Of a stretch of DNA of 64,000 nt, positions 9,056 to 18,404 are shown in pieces. Where the stretch lies: contig NZ_LMCP01000048.1 in the NCBI RefSeq assembly GCF_001425625.1, positions 129,907 to 193,906 of the forward strand, written 5' to 3'. The notes beneath the pieces were generated by a model. It searched no databases and was not told the DNA's origin. It saw nothing but the letters and a program-made list of their open reading frames with translations. The position numbers and the translations under genes were made by a program. Position 1 is the first letter of the stretch; each line of letters starts with the position of its first letter. This DNA comes from Mesorhizobium sp. Root102 (GTDB lineage Bacteria > Pseudomonadota > Alphaproteobacteria > Rhizobiales > Rhizobiaceae).

Positions 9056-12045
9056 GCCCGCGCCGCACCGACACGGGCGGCCGCATTGATCGGCTGAAAA
9101 CCATCCGCTTCACCTTCGACGGCGCGCCCTACACCGGCCATGCCGGCGATACGCTGGCGTCAGCCCTGCTGGCCAAGGGCGTCACGCTTTACGGGCGCTC
9201 GTTCAAGTACCATCGCCCGCGCGGCCTGCTCACCGCAGGCGTCGAGGAGCCCAACGCCCTGGTGACGGTGTTGAAGGGCGAAGTCCGCGAGCCCAACATT
9301 CCGGCGACCATGGTCGAGATCCATGACGGGCTGGTTGCCATCAGCCAGAACCGCTTTCCCTCGCTTGCCTGGGACATCAATGCCGTCAATCAGCTTGGCG
9401 GCAAGGTCCTGTCGGCCGGCTTCTACTACAAGACCTTCATGGGACCGGTGTTCGGTCCGCTCAAAGGCACGCGCTTCTGGATGTTCTGCGAGCATTTCAT
9501 CCGCCGCGCCGCCGGCCTCGGCAGCGCCGGATCGGCAAAGGATCCGGCCCGCTACGAACGCATGAACGCCTTTTGCGACGTGCTGGTGGTCGGCTCGGGC
9601 CCGGCCGGCCTGATGGCCGCGAAGGCCGCCGCAGATCAGGGCGCGCGCGTCATGCTGGCCGATCTCGAGCCGCGTTTCGGCGGCTCGGCCAACTGGTCCG
9701 ATGAGACGATCGATGGCGCGCCGGCCGCCGATTGGGCCCGCCGCATCGTCGCCCAGCTCGAAGGCCGCGACAATGTCCGGCTTTTGCCGCGCACCACGGT
9801 GTGGGGCTACTACGACAACAACACGCTAGCCGCGCTCGAACGGGTCAGCGACCACAAGGAACAGCCCGGCAAGGGCGAGCCGCGCCATCGCTACTGGGCA
9901 ATCCGCGCCAAATCCGTGGTCCTGGCCACCGGCGCCTTTGAGCGCCCGTTGGTCTTCCCCGGCAATGATCGGCCGGGCGTGATGCTGGCGCATGCCGCCG
10001 AGCGCTATGCCAACGAATTCGGCGTGCTGCCGGGCGAGCGGATCGCGCTGTTTACCAACAATGACAGTGCCTATCGGGCCGCCGTCGCCTTGAAGAAGGC
10101 CGGTGCCGCGGTCGTCGCCATCGCCGATGTCAGGCCGGAACTTTCGCCAGAGATGCGCAAGCTGGCCGCGGAAGCCGAGGCGGAGATATTCGCTGGCCAT
10201 GCCGTCGTCGCCACCGAGGGCGGCAAAGCGCTGTCCGGCCTCAAGCTGCAACGCTTCGACATGACCAATGGCGCACTGATCGGCGATGCACGCAGCATCC
10301 ATGCCGATTGCCTGCTGATGTCCGGCGGCTGGTCGCCGACCATCCATCTGGCCAGCCAGGCCGGCGCCAAAGCGGAATGGAACGCCGCGCGGCAGGCTTT
10401 CCTGCCGCCGAAGCCGACACAACAATGGATCGGCGCCGGCGCTTTCACCGGCAGTTTTTCCACCACCGAAGCCATCGCCGAAGGCCGCGCCGCCGGCCTG
10501 GCCGCGGCCGGCGGACAGAGCACACCGGCTGTATTGCCGGTGGTAGAAGCCGTGCCCGGCGATCCCGATCCCGCCCCGGTGTTCGAGATCAGGGCCAAAG
10601 GCAAGAGCTTTGTCGATTTCCAGCACGACGTGACAGCCGAGGACGTGCGGCTGGCGCATCGCGAAGGCTTCGTCTCAGTCGAGCATCTGAAGCGCTACAC
10701 CACGCTCGGCATGGCGACCGACCAGGGCAAGAGCTCCAACGTCCCTGGCCTTGCCATCATGGCCGAAGCGCTGGGCAAGCCGATACCCGAGGTTGGCACG
10801 ACGCGCTTCCGGCCGCCCTTTGCGCCGGTATCGATCGGCTCGCTGGCGGCGGAACGCTTCGGCGACCTGAAGCCCGAGCGGCTGACCCCGATGCATGACT
10901 GGCACCTCGCCAATGGCGCGACGATGTACTCCGCCGGCCTCTGGTACCGCCCGATGATCTACGGCCATGCCGGCGAGACGGTCGAGCAAGCCTATGTGCG
11001 CGAAGCCAAGGCGACGCGCGAAAGCGCCGGCATCGTCGATGTCTCGACGCTGGGCAAGATCGCCGTGCAAGGCCCCGATGCCGCCGCATTCCTCGACCGC
11101 GTTTATACCAACATGTTTTCGACGCTGGCCGTCGGCAAGGCACGCTACGGTCTGATGCTGCGCGAAGACGGCCTCGCCTTCGACGACGGCACCACATGGC
11201 GGCTTGGCGAGCAGGATTTCCTGATGACCACCACCACGGCCAATGCCGGCAAGGTGATGCAGCATCTGGAATATTTCCTCGACGTGATCTGGCCGGAGCT
11301 CAAGGTGCACGTCACCTCGGTGACCGACGAATGGGCAGGTGCCGCGATCGGCGGGCCGAAGGCCAGGCAGATCCTCGCCGCCTGTGTCACCGGCACAGCC
11401 GTCGACAATGCGACCCTGCCCTTCATGGGCATCGTGCGCGGCGAGATAGCAGGCGTGCCGGTGATGATCTGCCGGCTTTCCTTCTCCGGTGAAATGGCCT
11501 TCGAGGTCTATTCCGGCGCCGGCCACGGCACCCATGTCTGGGAAGCGCTTGTCGAGGCCGGCAAGCCGTTTGGGCTGGTCACCTACGGGCTTGAGGCGCT
11601 GGGCACGATGCGCATCGAAAAGGGCCATGTCACCGGCGCCGAGATCGACGGCCGCACCACGGCGCGCGATTTGCATCTCGACTGGATGCTATCGAAGAAG
11701 AAGCCGTTCATCGGCTCGGCGATGATGGATCGCGAAGGCCTGATCGCGTCCGACCGTCTGGAACTGGTCGGCCTGATTTCGCTCGACAACAAGCCGCTCA
11801 ACGGCGGCGCTCACATCGTCGAAGAGGTTGACGAAGCTAATCCGCACGGCTCGATCGGCCACATCACCGCCTGCTGCTACTCGCCGGCGCTCGGCAAGCA
11901 TATCGCGCTGGCGCTGGTCAAGGGCGGCAAGGCACGGCAGGGCACGCGCGCCCATGTCTCCGATCCCTTGCGCAACCGGTTCGGACCGATCGAGATCGTC
12001 TCCAACCACTTCTTCGACCCGGACGGGAGCCGCATGCATGGTTGA
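9052..12045 (+). CDS. soxA: Sarcosine oxidase alpha subunit
   Basis: A 997-residue protein of the expected size. Domains in order: an N-terminal 2Fe-2S-like fold lacking iron ligands (1-~110), an FAD/NAD Rossmann domain with VVGSGPAGLMAAKAA near residue 180 and a second nucleotide-binding part near 300-450, then a C-terminal GcvT-like tetrahydrofolate domain (about 600-997). The GcvT domain captures formaldehyde as 5,10-methylene-THF. The gene overlaps soxD (ATGA) upstream and soxG (8 bp) downstream. Together the four subunits convert sarcosine made by the dimethylglycine-dehydrogenase-like enzymes downstream. Confidence 0.96.
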   Translation: MSPRRTDTGGRIDRLKTIRFTFDGAPYTGHAGDTLASALLAKGVTLYGRSFKYHRPRGLLTAGVEEPNALVTVLKGEVREPNIPATMVEIHDGLVAISQNRFPSLAWDINAVNQLGGKVLSAGFYYKTFMGPVFGPLKGTRFWMFCEHFIRRAAGLGSAGSAKDPARYERMNAFCDVLVVGSGPAGLMAAKAAADQGARVMLADLEPRFGGSANWSDETIDGAPAADWARRIVAQLEGRDNVRLLPRTTVWGYYDNNTLAALERVSDHKEQPGKGEPRHRYWAIRAKSVVLATGAFERPLVFPGNDRPGVMLAHAAERYANEFGVLPGERIALFTNNDSAYRAAVALKKAGAAVVAIADVRPELSPEMRKLAAEAEAEIFAGHAVVATEGGKALSGLKLQRFDMTNGALIGDARSIHADCLLMSGGWSPTIHLASQAGAKAEWNAARQAFLPPKPTQQWIGAGAFTGSFSTTEAIAEGRAAGLAAAGGQSTPAVLPVVEAVPGDPDPAPVFEIRAKGKSFVDFQHDVTAEDVRLAHREGFVSVEHLKRYTTLGMATDQGKSSNVPGLAIMAEALGKPIPEVGTTRFRPPFAPVSIGSLAAERFGDLKPERLTPMHDWHLANGATMYSAGLWYRPMIYGHAGETVEQAYVREAKATRESAGIVDVSTLGKIAVQGPDAAAFLDRVYTNMFSTLAVGKARYGLMLREDGLAFDDGTTWRLGEQDFLMTTTTANAGKVMQHLEYFLDVIWPELKVHVTSVTDEWAGAAIGGPKARQILAACVTGTAVDNATLPFMGIVRGEIAGVPVMICRLSFSGEMAFEVYSGAGHGTHVWEALVEAGKPFGLVTYGLEALGTMRIEKGHVTGAEIDGRTTARDLHLDWMLSKKKPFIGSAMMDREGLIASDRLELVGLISLDNKPLNGGAHIVEEVDEANPHGSIGHITACCYSPALGKHIALALVKGGKARQGTRAHVSDPLRNRFGPIEIVSNHFFDPDGSRMHG

Positions 12046-12625
12046 GCGCCAATCACCGCTTGAGCCGGAGTTTCACGTCGGCTCGCACGGCAATTTCGAG
12101 CATGGCGTCGAGATCCTGCTGACCGAAACGAGGCCGGGCTCGATCGTGCAGGTCGCCGCCTGGCCGGGCGAGGAGAAGAAGCTGATATCAGCCATCCGCA
12201 CCGTTGCCGGACTTGCTCTGCCCGATGGCGCCGGCGGCGGCGTGAGCGACGGTGTGAAGTCGGTGTTCGGCTTCGCGCCAGGAAAGTTCACCGTTGCCGA
12301 CGAGGCCGAAGGGCTGGCCGCGGCCTTTGCCAGGGTGGTAACGCCGGCCATCGGAACGGTGACCGACCTTTCACACGGCCGCACCGCCATCCGCATCGCC
12401 GGTCCGAAGGCCGAATGGGTGCTGGCGAAATTCTTCGCCATCGACTTCGCGCTGCCGGCCTTTCCCATCGGCGCCGGCCGTTCGACCACCCATCACGACA
12501 TCTTCGTTCAGATCCAGCGCACCGGCGCCGACCAGTTCGACATCTATGTCTTCCGCTCCTTCGCACGCTCGTTCTGGAAGGCGCTCTGTCACGCCAGCGA
12601 GGAAGTCGGCTACGAGGTGCAATAG
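12038..12625 (+). CDS. soxG: Sarcosine oxidase gamma subunit
   Basis: A 195-residue protein starting at ATG 12038, inside the last codons of soxA. It has the loose GcvT-like fold of SoxG, recognisable by LSHGRTAIRIAGPKAEWVL near residue 110, FPIGAGRSTTHHDIFVQIQ and the C-terminal FRSFARSFWKALCHASEEVGYEV. SoxG is a structural subunit of the heterotetramer. Reading further upstream would run through soxA in another frame and is not supported. It is the last gene of the operon, followed by an intergenic repeat. Confidence 0.94.
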   Translation: MVERQSPLEPEFHVGSHGNFEHGVEILLTETRPGSIVQVAAWPGEEKKLISAIRTVAGLALPDGAGGGVSDGVKSVFGFAPGKFTVADEAEGLAAAFARVVTPAIGTVTDLSHGRTAIRIAGPKAEWVLAKFFAIDFALPAFPIGAGRSTTHHDIFVQIQRTGADQFDIYVFRSFARSFWKALCHASEEVGYEVQ

Positions 12626-12728
12626 AGCAGTTCCAGGAAAAGTGTGAAACGGTTTTCCGTCCGGAATTGCGTCAAAACAAAGAGTTAGAGCAACTCACCG
12701 TTTCAGTGAAACGGATATTGCTCTAACT
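12622..12728 (+). repeat. Rhizobial intergenic repeat, copy A (AAAAGTGTGAAACGGTTTT type) with internal palindrome
   Basis: The unit AAAAGTGTGAAACGGTTTTC followed by a CAAAACAAAGAG stretch matches two further copies in the window (15859 and 42391). Dispersed elements of this type are frequent between genes in Mesorhizobium and relatives. This copy also holds a perfect palindrome CCGTTTCA-G-TGAAACGG (12698-12714), and its end GAGCAA..TTGCTC pairs around it, so RNA from either strand would fold into a stem that could end the sox transcript. The rest of the gap to 12903 shows no gene. Confidence 0.6.
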
Positions 12729-12903
12729 GGTGCAGCCAGCTGGCCCCATCGCTTCCGTTTCTGGCATCAACGCCAACCGGTTCTGCCGCTAGAGAATCGC
12801 GCCGCTCGCGCCCATGATGGAAAAATGGCCGCCCAACCGGCCCCAAGGGATATGAAAATCCCTTCTTCAAGAGTCGGCACATTCGTTTGGTTCGAACATC
12901 TCC

Positions 12904-14346
12904 ATGACCGCTGAACTATCCGCCGGCGCCACGGATCGCGCCGATGTGCCGGCCAGAGCCCTGCTCCTGCTGCCGCTGACGGTCGCCTGCGGTGTCTTCA
13001 TGACCAGCCTCGACCAGAATGTCGTGGTCACGGCGCTGCCCGGCATCAGCGAAAGTCTCGGCCGTCCACCGAGCCAACTCGGCCTGCTCATCACCGTCTA
13101 TGTCGCCAGCCTGATCATCTCGATGCCGCTTGGCGGCTGGGCCGCCGACCGCTTCGGCTTGCGCAATGTCTACTGCTTTGCCTTGCTGGTGTTCGCCGCC
13201 TCGTCGGCCCTGTGCGGACTGTCTGATAATATCTGGATGCTGGTTGGTGCCCGTGCGCTGCAAGGCTTCGGCGGCGCCTTGATGGGTACGCTCGGCCAGG
13301 TCGTCATCCTGTCGACCTTTCCGCGCAGCCGCACACTCAAGATCAACATGTATATCTCGCTGGCCGGCCAGTCCGGACCGTTGGTCGGCCCGCTCGTTGG
13401 CGGCGCGCTGACCACCTACATTTCCTGGCGCTGGATCTTCTTCATCAATGTGCCGTTCGCACTGGCTGCGGCAATTCTTGCCGCCTCGCTGTTTCCTACG
13501 ATGACCAAGCCCGTGCGCACGCCATTCGATTTTCCGGGCTTCCTGCTGGTCGGCAGCGGCATGGTCCTGCTGGTCTTTGGCATGGATTCGCTTGCCGCCA
13601 AGGACGCTGCCGGCGGTATCATCGCCGGCGAACTGGCGCTGGCGCTCGTCATCCTGACCGTCGGCTCGTTCTACTGCCTGCGCGTGCGCAATCCGCTGCT
13701 CGATCTCAAGCTCTTGCGTATCCGCACCTTCCGCATTTCGTTCCTCACCGGTGGCGGGCTGGATACGATCGGCCTCAGCTCGGTCGTCTTCCTGCTGCCG
13801 TTGATGTTCCAGCTCGGCTTCGGCATGAGCGCGGTGCAGGCAGGATCGCTAACCTTCGTCGCCGCGGTCGGCTCGGTGGCAATGCGCTTCTTCATGCCGC
13901 GCGTCCTCAACCGTTTCGGCTTCCGCCGCGTGCTGGTCTACAACACGCCGATCGTCGCCGCCATGGTAGCGGGCTTTGCCTTGATGCAAGCGACCACACC
14001 GGTCTGGATCGTGCTTGCCTACATCTTCGTCTTCGGCGTCTTCCGCTCCGCGCAATGGGCCTCGACCGGCAACCTCGCCTATTCCGACATCGCGCCTGAA
14101 CAGCTCGCCCGCTTCAGCGCGCTCTATTACATATTGTGGCAGCTGGCGGTGGCGATCAGCGTCGGCTTGGCCGCCGCGGCATTGTCGTTTCTGGCCGGGG
14201 ACGGGCCAGCCATCGCCGACGACTTCCGCATCCTGTTCGTGATCGAGGGCGTCATCACGCTCTGCGCGCTGCTCGCCTACCTCAAGCTGACGCCGCAGGA
14301 CGGCGCCCATGTCAGCGGCCACGGCGCCCAGATGAACACGGAATAG
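12904..14346 (+). CDS. MFS drug:proton antiporter, DHA2 (14-helix) family
   Basis: A 480-residue protein with about 14 hydrophobic helices. The DHA2 signature LDQNVVVTALPGI lies in helix 1 and GGWAADRFGLRNVYC forms the loop 2-3 motif A. A proline/glycine-rich helix 5 (AGQSGPLVGPLVGGAL) carries motif C of antiporters. It would export a small molecule in exchange for protons; the substrate is unknown. It stands alone between the sox operon and a convergent nitroreductase gene. Confidence 0.93.
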   Translation: MTAELSAGATDRADVPARALLLLPLTVACGVFMTSLDQNVVVTALPGISESLGRPPSQLGLLITVYVASLIISMPLGGWAADRFGLRNVYCFALLVFAASSALCGLSDNIWMLVGARALQGFGGALMGTLGQVVILSTFPRSRTLKINMYISLAGQSGPLVGPLVGGALTTYISWRWIFFINVPFALAAAILAASLFPTMTKPVRTPFDFPGFLLVGSGMVLLVFGMDSLAAKDAAGGIIAGELALALVILTVGSFYCLRVRNPLLDLKLLRIRTFRISFLTGGGLDTIGLSSVVFLLPLMFQLGFGMSAVQAGSLTFVAAVGSVAMRFFMPRVLNRFGFRRVLVYNTPIVAAMVAGFALMQATTPVWIVLAYIFVFGVFRSAQWASTGNLAYSDIAPEQLARFSALYYILWQLAVAISVGLAAAALSFLAGDGPAIADDFRILFVIEGVITLCALLAYLKLTPQDGAHVSGHGAQMNTE

Positions 14347-14385
14347 TGCATGCCGCCCATTTCGGCCGACTGGCCAGGGCAGCCG

Positions 14386-15090
14386 CTATTCGCTGAACGT
14401 CACCCACTCTGCCAGCGGTACGCGGTCGGTGCGGAAGGTGTTTTCGGGCTTGGAAATGTCTTCACGGCCAAGCGCCATACCGCAGACGACGATCTCTTCG
14501 TCCGGAATGTTGAGCACCGGCCTGATCTGCCGGTGATAGGGCGCGAACGCCGCTTGCGGACAGGTGTGCAGACCCCTGCCCCGCGCCGCGACCATGATGT
14601 TCTGCAGGAACATGCCGTAGTCGATCCATGAGCCCTGGTTGAGCCGGCGATCGATGGTGAAGATCATGCCGACCGGTGCGTCGAAAAAGACGAAGTTGCG
14701 GTCGTGCTGGGCGCGCATTTTGTCGACCTCGCGGCGACCAATGCCGAGCGCGCCATAGAGGCCGAAGCCGTTGGCGCGGCGGCGGGTCAGATAAGGCTCG
14801 AAGAACTGCGTGGGATAGTAGCGGTACTCGTCCCAATCGGCCTTTTCGGCGCGAATGCCGGAATTGAGAATGGCGTCTGATATCCGCTGCTTGGTCTCGC
14901 CCTTGGTGACGTAGACCTTCCATGGCTGCATGTTGGTGCCTGACGGAGCCCGCGCCGCAACCGCCAGAATGGCGCGGATGGTGTCGTCGTCGACCATGTC
15001 GGGCAGAAATGCGCGCACCGAACGGCGCGACAGGATCGCCTCGTCGACAATCTCGGCATCGCCCGCAATTCGGGTGTTGTTTTTCAGCAT
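14386..15090 (-). CDS. Nitroreductase-family FMN oxidoreductase
   Basis: A 234-residue protein from ATG 15090, which has AAGGGACGG about 4 nt upstream. The nitroreductase fold is clear: RRSVRAF near the N-terminus (FMN phosphate contact), ARAPSGTNMQPWKVYV and the C-terminal GREDISKPENTFRTDRVPL. Such enzymes use NAD(P)H to reduce nitro or quinone compounds; the true substrate is unknown. A frame running up to 15219 is rejected because its extra 43 residues are unlike the family. The gene is divergent from the XRE-cupin regulator at 15262, which may control it. Confidence 0.93.
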   Translation of the reverse strand: MLKNNTRIAGDAEIVDEAILSRRSVRAFLPDMVDDDTIRAILAVAARAPSGTNMQPWKVYVTKGETKQRISDAILNSGIRAEKADWDEYRYYPTQFFEPYLTRRRANGFGLYGALGIGRREVDKMRAQHDRNFVFFDAPVGMIFTIDRRLNQGSWIDYGMFLQNIMVAARGRGLHTCPQAAFAPYHRQIRPVLNIPDEEIVVCGMALGREDISKPENTFRTDRVPLAEWVTFSE

Positions 15091-15193
15091 GGGCCGTCCC
15101 TTAACCCTCGTCTCGACCGGACGTCCCCACTCGCCGTTCGTGCCCGAGCCTTTGCATGAACCGCCAAAATCGTGCAAGCAAATCTTGTGCATC

Positions 15194-15260
15194 CGTGAAA
15201 ATCCGCTTGATTTTTTCACGAGCTTGATCTCTCATGAAATTTGACGGCTTTATTTCATGA
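15194..15260 (+). promoter_or_regulatory. Paired operator-like palindromes before the XRE-cupin regulator
   Basis: Two inverted repeats share one design. CGTGAAAA-N11-TTTTCACG spans 15194-15220 and TCATGAAAT-N11-ATTTCATGA spans 15232-15260. Both contain TGAAAW-N11-WTTTCA and their centres are 39 bp apart. They lie in the divergent intergenic region between the nitroreductase and the regulator, and the second abuts the regulator's start. This layout suggests autoregulation by a dimeric DNA-binding protein, most simply the adjacent XRE-cupin protein (inference). Confidence 0.55.
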
Positions 15261-15261
15261 A

Positions 15262-15858
15262 GTGAGCGTTTTGCCTTCGCCTACAGCAAGAACATTGCAG
15301 GGACCTGACGAACGCGTGCTGGCCGGCGATATCAGGGCCTTGCGCCGGGCGCGCGGGCTGACGCTCGCCGAAATTGGCCTGGAGCTTGGCCGTTCGGTCG
15401 GCTGGGTCAGCCAGGTCGAGCGCGGCCTGTCGACGCCATCGCTCGGCGATCTCAGGGCCTTCGCCGAACTGTTCGGTGTGCCGATCAGCCTGTTCTTCAG
15501 CCATGACGTGCCTGTCGAAAGCGAGCGCGGCGTGGTCGTGCGTGCCGGCCGGCGCCGCACGCTTGGCACAAGCGAATCCGGCCTGGTGGAGGAGCTTCTG
15601 TCGCCCGATCTCGGCGGTAGTTTCGAGATGGTGCGTTCGGTGTTCGCGCCGGGCGCTGAGCTGAAGGCCGAGGCGCAGCGGCCGACCGAGGAAGCCGGAT
15701 ATGTCGCGTCCGGGCTGTTCGACATCGAGATAGCAGGCGTCTGGCATCGGCTTGGCGAAGGCGATTCCTTTCGCTTCGAAGGCAAGCCTTACCGCTGGCG
15801 CAATCCGGGGACCGAGCCGGCAATTGTCATCTGGGTGGTTTCGCCGCCAGTTTATTGA
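15262..15858 (+). CDS. XRE-family transcriptional regulator with C-terminal cupin domain
   Basis: About 198 residues: an N-terminal helix-turn-helix (IRALRRARGLTLAEIG through VERGLSTPSLGDLRAFAELF, residues ~23-75) and a C-terminal cupin barrel ending WRNPGTEPAIVIWVVSPPVY, a ligand-sensing fold in this family. Relatives (PuuR/SutR type) control amine, amino-acid or sulfur catabolism. The start is unsure: TTG 15241 lies inside a palindrome; GTG 15262 or TTG 15271 fit better, and none has a strong ribosome site. The dimethylglycine-dehydrogenase operon begins 92 bp downstream on the same strand and is the likely target. Confidence 0.88.
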   Translation: MSVLPSPTARTLQGPDERVLAGDIRALRRARGLTLAEIGLELGRSVGWVSQVERGLSTPSLGDLRAFAELFGVPISLFFSHDVPVESERGVVVRAGRRRTLGTSESGLVEELLSPDLGGSFEMVRSVFAPGAELKAEAQRPTEEAGYVASGLFDIEIAGVWHRLGEGDSFRFEGKPYRWRNPGTEPAIVIWVVSPPVY

Positions 15859-15925
15859 ATGCATGTCGCCCAAAAGTGTGCAGCGGTTTTGGGACAACGA
15901 TATGCATCAAAACAAAAAAGCGCGA
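15859..15925 (+). repeat. Rhizobial intergenic repeat, copy B
   Basis: AAAAGTGTGCAGCGGTTTTGG followed after a short spacer by CATCAAAACAAAAAAG, the same core and order as the repeat at 12622. It sits between the regulator stop and the ribosome-binding site (GGAG at 15941) of the next gene, so it is within the presumed leader of the operon. Confidence 0.6.
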
Positions 15926-15950
15926 CGCGCTGAATGTGTGGGAGAAGAAC

Positions 15951-18404
15951 ATGGCGGGTTTGCCGAGCACGGCGCGCGTGGTGATCATTGGAGGCGGCGC
16001 CGTCGGCACCTCCTCGCTCTATCATCTGGCCAAGGCCGGCTGGACCGACTGCGTGCTGCTCGAAAAGAACGAGCTGACCTCCGGCTCGACCTGGCATGCC
16101 GCCGGCAATGTGCCGACCTTCTCCTCGTCCTGGTCGCTGATGAACATGCAGCGCTATTCGACCGAGCTTTACCGCGGGCTGGCCGACGCGGTCGACTATC
16201 CCATGAACTATCACGTCACCGGCTCGCTGCGCCTTGCTCATACGAAAGAGCGCATGCAGGAATTTCAGCGCGCCAAGGGCATGGGCCGCTACCAGGGCAT
16301 GGACATCGACATTGTTGGCGTCGACGAGATCAAGCGCCGCTATCCCTTCATCGAGACGCATGATCTGAAAGGCGCGCTCTACGATCCGAGCGATGGCGAC
16401 ATCGACCCGGCGCAGCTCACCCAGGCGCTGGCCAAGGGCGCGCGCGACATGGGCGCGAAGATCATCCGCTTCTGCCCGGTCACAGGCGTGCGCCGTGAGA
16501 ACGATGAATGGGTGGTCGAGACGGCACAAGGCGAGATCCGTTGCGAGATCGTCGTCAATGCCGCCGGCTACCGCGCCGCCGAAGTGGGCCGGATGTTCGG
16601 CCGCGATGTGCCGATGATGGTGATGAGCCATCAGTACATCCTGTTCGAGGAGATCCCCGAGCTGGCGGCATGGTCGAAAGAACAGGGCAGGAAACTGCCG
16701 CTGCTGCGCGACGTCGACACTTCCTATTATCTGCGCCAGGAGAAGAACGGCATGAACCTCGGCCCCTATGAGCGCAATTGCCGCGCGCATTGGGCTACCC
16801 ACAACGACCCGATGCCTGAGGACTTCTCCTTCCAGCTGTTCCCCGACGATCTCGACCGGCTGGAACATTATCTGGCCGACGCCGTCGCCCGCGTGCCGAT
16901 CCTGGGCACCGCCGGCCTGTCCAAGGTCATCAATGGGCCGATCCCCTACACGCCGGACGGCAATCCGCTGATCGGCCCGATGCCTGGCGTTCCCAATGCC
17001 TTCGAGGCCTGCGTCTTCACCTTCGGCATCGCCCAGGGCGGCGGCGCCGGCAAGGTGCTGGCCGAATGGGTGACCGAGGGCCAGACCGGATGGGACATGT
17101 GGTCGTGCGATCCGCGCCGTTTCACCTCCTTTGCCTCGGCGCCGGACTATTGCGTCGCCAAGGGCATGGAAATCTACGGCAACGAATACGCCATCCAGTT
17201 TCCGCGCCATGCCTGGCCTGAGGGCCGCGACCGCAAGCTGTCGCCGATCCACGATCGCATCAAGGCGCTCGGCGGCCGCTTCGATGCCTACAACGGCTGG
17301 GAACGCGCCACCTGGTATGCGAAAGATGGCGATGATGTTTCGGAGGAAGCGACGCTGACCTTCCGCCGCGAAGGACCGTGGCACCATCGTGTGCGCGAAG
17401 AATGCCTGGCCGTGCGTGACGCCGCCGGCATTTTGGACCTGCCGGGCTTCTCCCGCTTCAACCTGGAAGGCCCGGGAGTCGCCGAATGGCTGAGCCTGCA
17501 GGTCACCGGGCTGGTGCCGAAGCCCGGCCGCATCGGCCTCGTCTATTTCGCCGACGACAAGGGCCGCATCGTCACCGAAATGTCGGTCGTGCGCCACGAC
17601 GAGAATCTGATGACGCTGATTACCGCCGCTGTGGCGCAGTGGCATGATTTCGAGTGGCTGAAATCGCGCCTGCCCAAGGACGCGCCGTTCAGGCTGATCG
17701 ACAGGACAGAGGAATTCTCGACCCAGATCCTGGCGGGCCCCAACTCGCGAACAATCCTCGCCGATGTGTGCGACGCCGACCTCACTCTGCCATGGCTGAC
17801 GCATCAGGAGACAAAAATCGCCGGCCGCTGGGCGAAACTCGTGCGCGTCTCCTTCGCCGGCGAACTCGGCTGGGAAATCCACACCAGGGTGGACGACACC
17901 GCCGCCATCTTCGATGCCGTCTGCGCGGCAGGCCAGCAGCACGAACTGAGGCCGTTCGGCATGTATGCGCTGGATTCGCTCAGGCTCGAAAAAGGCTACC
18001 GCACCTGGAAGGGCGACCTGTCGACCGACTATTCGATCCTGCAGGGCGGGCTGGAGCGCTTTGTCAAATGGGACAAGCCCGACTTTCGCGGCAAGGCGGC
18101 ACTCCAGAATGAAAGGCAGCAAGGCGTGAAAAAGCGCTTCGTCACGCTGGTCGTCGAGAACCCCGGCGATTGTGACGCCCCTTCGGTGTCGACGCTGTGG
18201 CATGACGGCAAGATCGTCGGCGAGACGACGTCAGGTGGCTGGGGTCATCGCGTCGACAAATCGATCGCGCTCGGCATGCTGCGCGCCGACCTGGCTGAAC
18301 CCGGCACCGCCATCGAGGTCGAAATCTTCGGCGAGCGTTTTCAGGCGATCGTGCAGCAAGATGAACCCCTGTGGGATCCGAAGAACGAGAGGCTGCGCGC
18401 ATGA
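15951..18404 (+). CDS. Dimethylglycine/sarcosine dehydrogenase-like flavoprotein with GcvT domain (paralogue 1)
   Basis: An 817-residue protein, the usual length of this family. The N-terminal DAO-type domain has the FAD loop VVIIGGGAVG (10-19) and STWHAAG, whose His49 aligns with the covalent-FAD histidine of mammalian dimethylglycine dehydrogenase. The C-terminal half (from ~430) is a GcvT-like tetrahydrofolate domain with GELGWEIH and LDSLRLEKGYRTWKGDL. The reaction would be oxidative N-demethylation with transfer of the methyl carbon to THF. ATG 15951 has GGAG 7 nt upstream. Its stop overlaps the methyltransferase start (ATGA). The exact substrate is not determined. Confidence 0.92.
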   Translation: MAGLPSTARVVIIGGGAVGTSSLYHLAKAGWTDCVLLEKNELTSGSTWHAAGNVPTFSSSWSLMNMQRYSTELYRGLADAVDYPMNYHVTGSLRLAHTKERMQEFQRAKGMGRYQGMDIDIVGVDEIKRRYPFIETHDLKGALYDPSDGDIDPAQLTQALAKGARDMGAKIIRFCPVTGVRRENDEWVVETAQGEIRCEIVVNAAGYRAAEVGRMFGRDVPMMVMSHQYILFEEIPELAAWSKEQGRKLPLLRDVDTSYYLRQEKNGMNLGPYERNCRAHWATHNDPMPEDFSFQLFPDDLDRLEHYLADAVARVPILGTAGLSKVINGPIPYTPDGNPLIGPMPGVPNAFEACVFTFGIAQGGGAGKVLAEWVTEGQTGWDMWSCDPRRFTSFASAPDYCVAKGMEIYGNEYAIQFPRHAWPEGRDRKLSPIHDRIKALGGRFDAYNGWERATWYAKDGDDVSEEATLTFRREGPWHHRVREECLAVRDAAGILDLPGFSRFNLEGPGVAEWLSLQVTGLVPKPGRIGLVYFADDKGRIVTEMSVVRHDENLMTLITAAVAQWHDFEWLKSRLPKDAPFRLIDRTEEFSTQILAGPNSRTILADVCDADLTLPWLTHQETKIAGRWAKLVRVSFAGELGWEIHTRVDDTAAIFDAVCAAGQQHELRPFGMYALDSLRLEKGYRTWKGDLSTDYSILQGGLERFVKWDKPDFRGKAALQNERQQGVKKRFVTLVVENPGDCDAPSVSTLWHDGKIVGETTSGGWGHRVDKSIALGMLRADLAEPGTAIEVEIFGERFQAIVQQDEPLWDPKNERLRA

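Noticed and set aside
15852..18203. Very long antisense open frame (783 codons) opposite the first DMGDH-like gene
   Set aside because: It is the complement of a highly conserved flavoprotein, shows no family motif or ribosome site, and long antisense frames are expected at this GC content.
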